Assembly: GCA_039030075.1 (NCBI GenBank) | Contig: JBCCEW010000023.1 | Location: 1 to 64,000, forward strand | Direction: 5' to 3' | From: Myxococcota bacterium | GTDB lineage: Bacteria > Myxococcota_A > UBA9160 > SMWR01 | Length of the DNA: 64,000 nt | Shown: positions 55,023-62,368 of the stretch, one piece after another | Position numbering within the stretch: the stretch's first letter is position 1 | Layout of the letters: every line of letters starts with the position of its first letter | Notes under the pieces: model-generated | Told to the model about the DNA's origin: nothing | Seen by the model: the letters and a program-made list of their open reading frames with translations, nothing else | The model's database searches: none | Position numbers and translations under genes: made by a program

Positions 55023-55921
55023 CCGCTCTGTTTCCGGGCTTCGAGCTCCTCCAGGGAGCGGGGCCAGTCCTTCTTCAGGAGCTGGGAGAGGGCGCGGTCG
55101 GCGAGTAGCTTGCCCCCGGTCTGGCAGGGCGCGCAGTAGTTCGTCTCGTTCGACGCATAGACGATGCGCTGCACCTTGGCGCCGCAGTCCGGACAGGGCT
55201 CGCCGTAGCGACCGTGGACCGCCATCTCGGGCCGGAACGCGGTGACCTTCTCGGGGAACCCGTCGCCCACCTGCGCGCGCAGACGCTCGGTCCACTCCTC
55301 GAGAACGATCCGGATGGCCTCGTAGAGACGCTCCCAGTCGTCGTCCGAGAGTCGGGTCGTCCAGGTCACCGGGGAGAGTCGGGCCCGATGGAGGATCTCG
55401 TCGGAGTAGGCGTTGCCGATGCCGCTCAAGAGGCGCGGGTCGGTGAGCGCGCGCTTCAAGGTGCGGTTCTCGGAGAGCAGGCGTTCCTCGAACTGGCTGC
55501 GCGTCGCCTCGAGCACCTCGAGGCCGCCGCGGTCGTGTTCGGCCAGTGCTTCGGCGCCGCGCGCCACATGCAGCGTCGCGCGCTTCTGGCTGCTGGCTTC
55601 GGTGAGGAGCAGCGTGCCTTCGGGAAAGTCGAAGGCGGCGAGGCCCATCTTGCGCGACGGCTTCGCGCCGCGGGGTCGCCAGCGAAAGCGTCCCGCGATC
55701 ATCAGATGGAAGACGAGGTAGAGCTCGTCTTCGAAACCGATCACGATGCGCTTGCCGAGTCGCCGCACGTCCTGGACACGTTTCCCCTCCACGGCAGAGA
55801 CCGGAGGGTCGACGCTGCGCAGGAGCGAGATGCCTGTGATCCGCGCCTTTTCGAGCGGCTGGCCCACGCAGTACGCGGACAGGCGCTCGCAGTAGACGGT
55901 CACGTCGGGGAGCTCGGGCAC
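55019..55921 (-). CDS. mutM: Formamidopyrimidine-DNA glycosylase
   Basis: Fpg/MutM of 300 residues. It excises oxidised purines and nicks the DNA backbone. The true start is the GTG at 55921, because removal of fMet then exposes Pro2, the nucleophile, in [13 protein letters not shown] with Glu3; a frame starting 18 bases upstream would not give a free N-terminal proline. The helix-two-turn-helix is near [16 protein letters not shown], and the C-terminal zinc finger has Cys pairs in PCPDCG and NYCAPCQTG. It leads the operon with the MATE and HAD genes. Confidence 0.93.
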   Translation of the reverse strand: MPELPDVTVYCERLSAYCVGQPLEKARITGISLLRSVDPPVSAVEGKRVQDVRRLGKRIVIGFEDELYLVFHLMIAGRFRWRPRGAKPSRKMGLAAFDFPEGTLLLTEASSQKRATLHVARGAEALAEHDRGGLEVLEATRSQFEERLLSENRTLKRALTDPRLLSGIGNAYSDEILHRARLSPVTWTTRLSDDDWERLYEAIRIVLEEWTERLRAQVGDGFPEKVTAFRPEMAVHGRYGEPCPDCGAKVQRIVYASNETNYCAPCQTGGKLLADRALSQLLKKDWPRSLEELEARKQSG

Positions 55922-55977
55922 CGGGCAAGCCTGCCGCATCCCCCGTCGGGGCGCCCGTGTGGGTTACGCTTCGGCGC

Positions 55978-56865
55978 GTGCGCAACGGCTTCTTCAAGGG
56001 ACACGGCCTCGGCAACGATTACCTGGTGGTCGACCCCGACGAACTCGACTTCCGGCTCACGCCCGCGCGGATCCGCACGCTCTGCGATCGCCACCTGGGC
56101 GTCGGCAGCGATGGACTGCTGGTGCTGGTGCCCTCGAAACGCGCCGACTTCGGGCTGCGCATCTACAACCCGGACGGCAGCGAGGCCGAGAAGTCGGGGA
56201 ACGGGCTGCGCATCTTCGCGCGCTTCCTGGACGCGACGGGCCGCACGCGACGGCGCCGCTATCGGGTCGAGACGCCGGGGGGGGTGGTGACCGTGTCGCT
56301 CACGCCCGACCGCTACGGCGACGCGTCGGACGTGACGATCGGGATGGGGACTGCGCGCTTCGATCCTGCCGCGCTTCCCTGCAACCTCGATGTCCCCGAG
56401 CTCGTGGACCAGCGGATCCGTGTGGGTTCGCGCAGTCTGCGCTTCACCGGCGTGTCGGTCGGCAACCCCCACTGCGTGGTCTTCCTGCCGAAGGGGAAGG
56501 ACGTGTCGTCTCGCGAGCTCCACACGCTGGGTCCCGCGCTCGAGACCCACCCGATCTTCCCGCGCTTCACCAACGTCCAGCTGGTCGTGCCGCGCTCGCG
56601 CCAGCGTCTGGCCGCCTGGGTGTGGGAACGCGGCGCCGGCGCCACCGAGGCCTCGGGGTCGTCGGCGTGTGCGGTCGCGGCCGCCGCGGTACGACGCGGG
56701 GTCGCGAAGAGTCCCGTCTCCATCGTGATGCCCGGGGGCGTCCTCGAGGTCGACGTCGACGCGGACTACGCGGTGACGCTGCGCGGACCCGTCGAAGAAG
56801 TCGCGCGCGGGCGTCTCGCGCCGTCGTTCGTGCGATCGCTGTCCGGGAAAGCGCGGCGGAGCTAG
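55978..56865 (+). CDS. Diaminopimelate epimerase-like protein lacking both catalytic cysteines
   Basis: Protein of 295 residues with the two-domain DapF fold. It has FFKGHGLGNDYLVVDPDEL, NPDGSEAEKSGNGLRIFARF, GNPHCVVFLP and AWVWERGAGATEASGSSACA. In DapF the two active-site cysteines lie in xCGNGxR and xACGTGA; here both are Ser (KSGNGLR and EASGSSA). The codons are unambiguous TCG. A classical thiol-based racemase cannot work, so another substrate or chemistry is likely. GTG at 55978 fits the family start; an upstream GTG exists at 55957. Divergent from mutM. Confidence 0.85.
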   Translation: MRNGFFKGHGLGNDYLVVDPDELDFRLTPARIRTLCDRHLGVGSDGLLVLVPSKRADFGLRIYNPDGSEAEKSGNGLRIFARFLDATGRTRRRRYRVETPGGVVTVSLTPDRYGDASDVTIGMGTARFDPAALPCNLDVPELVDQRIRVGSRSLRFTGVSVGNPHCVVFLPKGKDVSSRELHTLGPALETHPIFPRFTNVQLVVPRSRQRLAAWVWERGAGATEASGSSACAVAAAAVRRGVAKSPVSIVMPGGVLEVDVDADYAVTLRGPVEEVARGRLAPSFVRSLSGKARRS

Positions 56866-56866
56866 C

Positions 56867-57259
56867 TCAGCGCGGTTCGGGATCCTGGGCCAGCTCGATC
56901 AGGTAGCCGTCCGGATCACGCAGGTAGGCCGTGCGCTGGCCCCAGGGACGGGTCGTCGGTTCGATCACCGACGGCACGCCGGCTTCGACGAGCTCGTCGT
57001 AGGCGGCGTCGACGTCTTCCACTTTGAAGCCGAGTTCGAAGCTGGGCGCGTCCGGGTCGGGCGCAGAAAGCGGCCGTCCCAGGGTCTCGGCCATGGCTTC
57101 GCGCTGGTAGAGCGCGATGCGGGTGCGCCCGGTGGCGAGCTGGGCATAGGCGTCGACGCGGTGGTTGAGTTGCAAGCCGAGCCGCCCGGTGTAGAAGGCG
57201 AGACTCCGGTCGAGATCGTTGACGATCAACACGACGTAGTCGGCGGCGAAGAATTCCAT
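56867..57259 (-). CDS. VOC-family glyoxalase/dioxygenase-like protein
   Basis: Protein of 130 residues with the glyoxalase-type repeat: VVLIVNDLDRSLAFYTGRLG at the N-terminus and PWGQRTAYLRDPDGYLIELAQ at the C-terminus, where the terminal Glu is the usual metal ligand. It is a short, single-module VOC protein. The gene is immediately downstream of the TetR gene (TAG then ATG with no gap) in the same operon, so it is probably controlled by that regulator. Confidence 0.88.
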   Translation of the reverse strand: MEFFAADYVVLIVNDLDRSLAFYTGRLGLQLNHRVDAYAQLATGRTRIALYQREAMAETLGRPLSAPDPDAPSFELGFKVEDVDAAYDELVEAGVPSVIEPTTRPWGQRTAYLRDPDGYLIELAQDPEPR

Positions 57260-57853
57260 CTAGTCCTGCATCTCGCGGAGGAGGGTGCGCTTCAGGAGGT
57301 CGAGTTCGGCACGCGTCACGTCCGTCGTCCGGCCGAGCATGTCCAGTGACGCCATGCCCGTCAGCACCGCGATGGTATGGGTCTGCAGCGCCACCTGCCT
57401 GCGCCGGGGCAGCGCCGCGTCCGCGAAGAACTGGCTCCAGACCCGGTCCCAGCTGCGGAACATGTGGGCGTGCCAGGGCGGCGGATCCGCGTCGGCGAGA
57501 CCGCGCGCGTGGTTGGCGAGGATCTCGAAGGTCGAGCGGTACTCGGCGCTCCCGAAGTGTTCCCAGGCCCGATCGACGAAGTGGGCGACGCGCGCTTCGA
57601 GGGGCGTGTCGGCTCCGGGGAAATCTCCGAGACGCGCTTCGAAGCGCTCGAAGGACGCCTCGATCACCGCGTCGAGGATGCCCTCCTTGTCGCCGAAGTG
57701 GTGCTGGACCGCGCCCCAGGTGACGCCCGCGCGCCGGGTGATCTCGTTGGCGGTGGTTCGCTGATAGCCGACCTGGGCGAGACTCTCGACGGCGGCGCGC
57801 AGGATCCGGCCGCGGGTGCTGGCCGTGCGTTCGGCTTGGGTGCGTCGGGTCAC
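57260..57853 (-). CDS. TetR/AcrR-family regulator
   Basis: Repressor of 197 residues. The N-terminal helix-turn-helix reads ILRAAVESLAQVGYQRTTAN followed by EITRRAGVTWGAVQHHFGDK, a standard TetR DNA-binding domain. The remainder is a helical ligand-binding domain. GTG start at 57853. The gene is divergent from the P450 gene at 57916, with a near-perfect 32-bp palindrome in the 62-base gap, so it should repress the P450 and its own operon (with the VOC gene). The inducer is probably the P450 substrate or a related hydrophobic compound. Confidence 0.92.
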   Translation of the reverse strand: MTRRTQAERTASTRGRILRAAVESLAQVGYQRTTANEITRRAGVTWGAVQHHFGDKEGILDAVIEASFERFEARLGDFPGADTPLEARVAHFVDRAWEHFGSAEYRSTFEILANHARGLADADPPPWHAHMFRSWDRVWSQFFADAALPRRRQVALQTHTIAVLTGMASLDMLGRTTDVTRAELDLLKRTLLREMQD

Positions 57854-57866
57854 ATTCCGAGCCTAG

Positions 57867-57898
57867 GCAACTTCCATTGCGTCCACAATGTAAGTTGC
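57867..57898. promoter_or_regulatory. Palindromic operator between TetR and P450 genes
   Basis: A 32-bp palindrome: gcaacttccattg and caatgtaagttgc, arms of 13 bases with one mismatch and a 6-base centre (cgtcca). It sits in the divergent promoter region 14 bases from the TetR start and 18 bases before the P450 ATG. The AT-rich arms contrast with the surrounding DNA. It is the expected form of a TetR-family operator. Confidence 0.85.
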
Positions 57899-57915
57899 AT
57901 AGCCTTCCGGGGCGG

Positions 57916-59091
57916 ATGTCGCTCTTCAATCCCTACGCCTACGAGGTCCACGAGGACCCGTACCCGTTCTACGCGCGGCTGCGGGAAGAGGCGCCGGTCT
58001 ACCGCAACGAGGAGTTCGACTTCTGCGCGCTGTCGCGCCACGCCGACGTCCTCGCCGCCTTCAAGGACACGGCGCTCTACTCGAACGACCACGGGGTCTC
58101 GCTCGATCCGGCCTCCTGGGGGCCGCAGGCAGCGTTAGGCACCTCGTTCCTCGGTCTCGACCCGCCCCGACACACCCGCCTGCGGAAGCTGGTGTCGAAG
58201 GCGTTCACGCCGCGCCGGGTCGGCGCGCTCGAGCCGCGCATTCGCGCGATGAGCGTCGACTACCTCGACCCGCTGGTGGGCTCGGGCGGCTTCGACATGA
58301 TCGCCGAGCTCGCGGGCAAGGTGCCGATGGACGTGATCAGCGAGATGCTGGGCGTTCCCGAGGCGGATCGCGCCGAGCTGCGCCGCCGGGCCGACCTGCT
58401 CGTCCACCGCGAAGAGGGGATCCACGATCTGCCGCCCGAGGGAGTCGCTGCCTTCGCCTGGATCCGCGACTACTTCCGCCGGCTGATTGCAGACCGCCGC
58501 AAGCGGCCGGGCGAAGACATGCTGTCGGCGCTCCTCGAAGTCGAGGTCGACGGCGAGCGCCTCGTCGAGGACGACCTGCTCTCGTTCGCGAACCTGATGA
58601 TCGTGGCGGGCAACGAGACCACCACGAAGCTGCTCGCCAGCGCGCTCTATTGGCTGTGGCGGACGCCCAGCGAGCGCGCGCGCGTCGCCAGCGATCCCGA
58701 CGCCTGGATCCCGGCGTGGGTGGAAGAGACCCTGCGCTTCGACAACTCCACCCAGATGCTCGCGCGTCGGGTGACCCGCGAACACACGCTGCACGGCGAG
58801 ACCCTGCGACCGGGCGATCGCGCGCTGCTGCTGGTGGGCTCGGCGAACCGCGACGAGCGCGCCTTCGAGCGGCCCGACGCCTACGACCTCGGTCGCGATA
58901 CCACCGCGAGCCTGTCCTTCGGGCGCGGCGTGCACTTCTGTCTGGGCGCGGCGCTGGCACGCCTCGAGGGGCGCGTCGTCCTCGAGGAGTGGTGGAAGCG
59001 CTTCCCCGACTATGAGGTCGACCCGAGCGGCGCGGTGCGCGTGCACTCGGTGAACGTGCGCGGCTTCGCCGTGCTGCCCGTGAAACTCTGA
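57916..59091 (+). CDS. Cytochrome P450, TetR-linked
   Basis: Soluble P450 of 391 residues. The I-helix motif is VAGNETTTKLLAS, the ExxR is EETLR, and the heme loop is SFGRGVHFCLGAALARLEG with the axial Cys. The N-terminus FNPYAYEVHEDPYPFYARLR is common in bacterial CYP107/CYP125-like enzymes. The start ATG at 57916 lies just downstream of the operator, so its transcription is likely repressed by TetR until the inducer is present. It differs from the P450 at 3215-4462. No ferredoxin partner is nearby. Confidence 0.93.
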   Translation: MSLFNPYAYEVHEDPYPFYARLREEAPVYRNEEFDFCALSRHADVLAAFKDTALYSNDHGVSLDPASWGPQAALGTSFLGLDPPRHTRLRKLVSKAFTPRRVGALEPRIRAMSVDYLDPLVGSGGFDMIAELAGKVPMDVISEMLGVPEADRAELRRRADLLVHREEGIHDLPPEGVAAFAWIRDYFRRLIADRRKRPGEDMLSALLEVEVDGERLVEDDLLSFANLMIVAGNETTTKLLASALYWLWRTPSERARVASDPDAWIPAWVEETLRFDNSTQMLARRVTREHTLHGETLRPGDRALLLVGSANRDERAFERPDAYDLGRDTTASLSFGRGVHFCLGAALARLEGRVVLEEWWKRFPDYEVDPSGAVRVHSVNVRGFAVLPVKL

Positions 59092-59134
59092 CCCGCGCTC
59101 CGCAACTGGCGCGCACTCTGGGAGAGGCATCGAC

Positions 59135-59512
59135 ATGAGCAGTGAACGTCGCCAGCGCGGCGAGGAGATGATCAAGAAGGTCTACGCCGGAGACGTCGTG
59201 GTGCCGCCCGAGGGCACGAACGCCTTCACCGACCTGATGCTCGAACAGCTGTTCGCCGAAGTCTGGACGCGAGAGGGGCTGGCGGTCCGCGACCGACGGC
59301 TGATCATCATCGGGATCATCGCGGCCCTCGGCGAGTCGATGACCTTCGGCATCCAGGTGAAGGCGGCGCTGAAGAACGGCGAGCTCACGCCCGAGGAGGT
59401 GCGCGAGATCCTGATCCAGATCGCCCAATACGCCGGCTATCCGCGCGCGGCGGGTCTGATCGGCCCGGCCGAGCAGGCGATCGCCGCCGTCGAAAAGGAG
59501 AAGGCGGGCTAG
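59135..59512 (+). CDS. Carboxymuconolactone decarboxylase family protein
   Basis: Protein of 125 residues. It has the CMD helical fold seen in RRLIIIGIIAALGESMTFGI and EVREILIQIAQYAGYPRAAG, the latter being a strong family signature. The CxxC redox pair found in AhpD-like members is absent, so it looks like the gamma-carboxymuconolactone decarboxylase type, and its true reaction is unknown. It follows the P450 by 43 bases in the same direction and may belong to the same TetR-controlled unit. Confidence 0.88.
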   Translation: MSSERRQRGEEMIKKVYAGDVVVPPEGTNAFTDLMLEQLFAEVWTREGLAVRDRRLIIIGIIAALGESMTFGIQVKAALKNGELTPEEVREILIQIAQYAGYPRAAGLIGPAEQAIAAVEKEKAG

Positions 59513-59529
59513 TCGCCGTCCCGCTGCTT

Positions 59530-60153
59530 CTACCGCCAGGCGAAGACGGGCTGGTCGAAGTGGGCCACGCGCGTGTGTTCGCCGCAGAGGGCGACCTCGC
59601 GCAGCTGATACAGGATCGCCGCCGTCGGGGCGTGGATGTGGGTGCCGAGGAGCGGCACGGAGATCACCGGCCGATCGCTCTCGGGGATGCTGCGGAGCTG
59701 GGGGACGTCGGGCCGCAACAGCTCGGAGAGCGGCACGTGGTAGAGCTTCGCGACCTCGTCCGGGTTCGGCGCGAGCTCGGCGTGCGCGCCGCCCCAGACC
59801 ACGACCGGTGTCATGCAGTAGCCGGAACGGGTCGGGTAGTCATCGAGGAGCCCGAGGACGGCGTCTTCGCCGAGGCTCAGGCCCACCTCCTCGTCGAGCT
59901 CGCGGAGGGCCGCCTGCACCGGGGTCTCGCCGGCGTCGAGTCGTCCACCCGGCAGCGCCCACTGGCCCTTGTGGGCGTTGAGGCGCGGGGCGCGACGGGT
60001 GATCAGGAAGCTCGGAAAGCCGCCCTCGTCCGCCACCAGTACCAGCGCCACGGCGGCGGGCCGCAGAGCGTCGTCTTCGTGGGGGCGCCGCGAGAACCCG
60101 TTCAGGTGCGCGCGCACCCGCTCTCGCAGGCCCTCGTCGTAGCGGTCGACCAT
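59530..60153 (-). CDS. NUDIX hydrolase, CoA pyrophosphatase-like
   Basis: NUDIX enzyme of 207 residues. The box is complete: GGRLDAGETPVQAALRELDE followed by EVGL, giving G-x5-E-x7-REUxEExGU. The region SFLITRRAPRLNAHKGQWAL just before it resembles the UPF0035/CoA-pyrophosphatase group, which hydrolyses CoA or its derivatives. Convergent with the CMD gene. It is divergent from the alpha/beta hydrolase gene on the other side. Confidence 0.9.
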   Translation of the reverse strand: MVDRYDEGLRERVRAHLNGFSRRPHEDDALRPAAVALVLVADEGGFPSFLITRRAPRLNAHKGQWALPGGRLDAGETPVQAALRELDEEVGLSLGEDAVLGLLDDYPTRSGYCMTPVVVWGGAHAELAPNPDEVAKLYHVPLSELLRPDVPQLRSIPESDRPVISVPLLGTHIHAPTAAILYQLREVALCGEHTRVAHFDQPVFAWR

Positions 60154-60260
60154 GGGGTCGCAGCATAGCGGGCGCTCCGACGGGGCCGGCCGGGTCTGCG
60201 GGGGCGGTCTCGGACCGGCGGGGTGGCGGCGCGCGCGATGTCCCGCGATTATCCGCCGCC

Positions 60261-61148
60261 GTGCTGGATGGTGTGAAACGCAGAACGCTCCGTTTGCCCG
60301 AGCGCGGAATGGAAACGGCGCTCCTCGACTGGGGCGGCGACGGGCCGCCCGTGCTGATGCACCACGCGAATGGCTTCTGCGCCGCCACGCTCCACCTGGT
60401 GGCCCAGCCGCTCACGGAGCGCTTCCACGTCTTCGGGATGGACGGTCGCGGCCACGGCGACTCGACGACGCCGGGCGGCGAGAATCCCTTCGACTGGCGG
60501 GAGTTCGGTGCCGACATCGCCGCGGTCGCGCGACAGCTGGTCGACGAGTGCGGTCAGCCGCTGGCCCTCGGCTTTGGTCACTCCTTCGGGGGGACCTGCA
60601 CCTTGATGGCTGCGGCCGAAGAGCCGGGACTCTTCGAGAGGCTCTTCTTCGTCGATCCCGTGTTGCCGCTGCCCCCGCACTTCCCGACCGTTGCCGACCC
60701 GGAGCGCGGTGCGCGCGGCAGCGATCTGATCGCGAAGGCGACGAAGCGCCGGGCGGTGTTCCCCGACCGCGCCACCGCCGGCGCGAACTGGTCGCCGAAG
60801 CCGCTCTTCGCGAACTGGGACGCGCGGGCCTTCCAGCTCTACCTGGACGAGGCCCTGCGCGACACGCCTGAGGGCGAGGTCGAGCTCAAGTGCGCGCCTA
60901 CCACCGAGGCCGCGATCTTCAGCCAGGGCATGACCCACGACGTCTGGAGCTTGTTGCCCAAGGCCACCATGCCGACGCGCATCCTGTGGGCCGAGCACGG
61001 CGATTTCCCCGAAGTGCTCCACGCGGCATACGCGGAGGGGTTGCCCCACGGCTCGATCGAAACGATCGACGCGGGCCACCTCGCGCCGATGGAAACGCCC
61101 GATGCGGTCGTCGCGGCGGTCTTCGCCTACCTCGACGAGGTCGACTAG
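60261..61148 (+). CDS. Alpha/beta hydrolase
   Basis: Hydrolase of 295 residues with the standard fold: MHHANGFCAATLHLVAQPL (oxyanion-hole region), VFGMDGRGHGDS, the nucleophile elbow GHSFGG with Ser108, an acid near TRILWAEHGDF, and the catalytic His in DAGHLAPME near the C-terminus. The start is GTG at 60261. Its stop codon overlaps that of the convergent rhodanese gene within ctag. Substrate unknown; it resembles esterase/epoxide-hydrolase-type enzymes. No signal peptide. Confidence 0.9.
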   Translation: MLDGVKRRTLRLPERGMETALLDWGGDGPPVLMHHANGFCAATLHLVAQPLTERFHVFGMDGRGHGDSTTPGGENPFDWREFGADIAAVARQLVDECGQPLALGFGHSFGGTCTLMAAAEEPGLFERLFFVDPVLPLPPHFPTVADPERGARGSDLIAKATKRRAVFPDRATAGANWSPKPLFANWDARAFQLYLDEALRDTPEGEVELKCAPTTEAAIFSQGMTHDVWSLLPKATMPTRILWAEHGDFPEVLHAAYAEGLPHGSIETIDAGHLAPMETPDAVVAAVFAYLDEVD

Positions 61149-61546
61149 CGCTCGACCGGGAAGCCGCGCTCGGTCCAGCCGGTCCAGCCTTCGGCCAGCG
61201 ACACGACCCGGGTGAAGCCCATCTGCACCAGGGTGTACGCCGCGAGTGCGCTGCGGTGGCCGCCACCGCAATAGAGCACGAGCGGGCGATCCCGGTCTTC
61301 GAACCAGGCGTCGCGCTTGTAGTGCTCGAGGTCGGCGCGCACTTCGAGGAAGCCCCGCGGAGAGCTCCGCGCGCGCGGCAGGTGTCCTTCGGCGTACTCG
61401 TCGGGCTCCCGCACGTCGACGAAGTGCCAGCCTTCCTGGTCCGGTGCCTCGAGGCGACGGCGTCCCTCTTCGGGCGTGATCTCTTCGACGTGGCGGAGCG
61501 CTTCGGCGACGAAGTCGGCGAGGGCGCGGCGCGGCGGGTCGGGCAT
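61145..61546 (-). CDS. Rhodanese-like sulfurtransferase domain protein
   Basis: Single rhodanese domain of 133 residues. WHFVDVREPDEYAEGHLPRA is the CH2A-type motif, and Cys93 in LYCGGGHRSA is the catalytic residue that carries sulfane sulfur. The N-terminal 25 residues form an extra helix. It may deliver sulfur or act in cyanide or thiosulfate detoxification. The start is ATG at 61546; it overlaps the end of the convergent alpha/beta hydrolase gene by four bases. Confidence 0.93.
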   Translation of the reverse strand: MPDPPRRALADFVAEALRHVEEITPEEGRRRLEAPDQEGWHFVDVREPDEYAEGHLPRARSSPRGFLEVRADLEHYKRDAWFEDRDRPLVLYCGGGHRSALAAYTLVQMGFTRVVSLAEGWTGWTERGFPVER

Positions 61547-61627
61547 GGGCGCAGGGTACACGCTCGGCCCACGGCGGCTCGGGCCCGGCGGCGGTAGCAT
61601 GCGGATCCGCGCCCCAGGAGACCCCGG

Positions 61628-62236
61628 ATGACGACGCTCTACACGGCCGATACGCCGAACGGCAAGAAGATCTCGATCGCGCTCGAAGAACTCGAGGTGC
61701 CCTACACCGTCGAGCGCGTCGACCTCAGCGCGCCGGAACACCCGACACCCGAGTTCCTCGCTCTCACGCCCAATCACAAGATTCCGGTGCTGGAGGACGA
61801 CGGGCTCGTGATCTGGGAGTCGGGGGCGATCCTGCTCCACCTCGCCGAGAAGCACGGGAAGCTGCTGCCCGCCGACCCGGCCGGCCGGATCGCAGCGATC
61901 CAGTATGCCTTCTTCCAGACCGGCGGAATCGGCCCCAACATCGGGCGTCTCGCCGAGCAGGTGCGCAAGCCTGAGGGCGAGCCGAAGAACGCCGAATGGA
62001 TCGAGCGCTTCTCGGCCGAGGTCGATCGCCTGCTGGGCGTGATCGATCGCATCCTCGCCGACGGACGTCCCTACCTCGCAGGCGAGTTCTCGATCGGCGA
62101 CATCATGCACCACCCCTGGCTGGCCCCGCTCCACGGCCTGAAGGCGCCGCCGCTGATGGGACGCGAGCGCGTGCTCGCCTGGCACGAGCGGATCGCCGAG
62201 CGGCCCGCCGTGGTCCGGGGAATGGCGATTCCCTGA
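61628..62236 (+). CDS. Glutathione S-transferase, GstB/YfcG-like
   Basis: GST of 202 residues. The N-terminal thioredoxin-like domain has TLYTADTPNGKKISIALEEL, LTPNHKIPVLEDDG (cis-Pro) and WESGAILLHLAEKHGKLLP, the usual glutathione-binding positions. The C-terminal domain is helical, with SIGDIMHHPWLAPL. This pattern matches the YfcG/YghU group that reduces disulfides rather than conjugating. AGGAG precedes the ATG. It lies upstream of sucA in the same direction. Confidence 0.92.
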   Translation: MTTLYTADTPNGKKISIALEELEVPYTVERVDLSAPEHPTPEFLALTPNHKIPVLEDDGLVIWESGAILLHLAEKHGKLLPADPAGRIAAIQYAFFQTGGIGPNIGRLAEQVRKPEGEPKNAEWIERFSAEVDRLLGVIDRILADGRPYLAGEFSIGDIMHHPWLAPLHGLKAPPLMGRERVLAWHERIAERPAVVRGMAIP

Positions 62237-62368
62237 GCGGCGGAAGGCACGCCCGGGCCGTTTTCGGGTTGAGGTAGGGTGGATGCCTGCCGATCCGTGG
62301 ATAGAATCGCGGGTGACGGTACGCGTCCGGCCACGACGGTGCGGACGCTGCAGGGAGCGCAAGCAGGT

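Noticed and set aside
55019-55939. Fpg starting at 55939
   Set aside because: The enzyme needs an N-terminal Pro-Glu after Met removal, which only the GTG at 55921 provides.
57877-57915. P450 start 39 bases upstream of 57916
   Set aside because: It would place the first codons inside the operator palindrome and add residues not seen at the start of the family.
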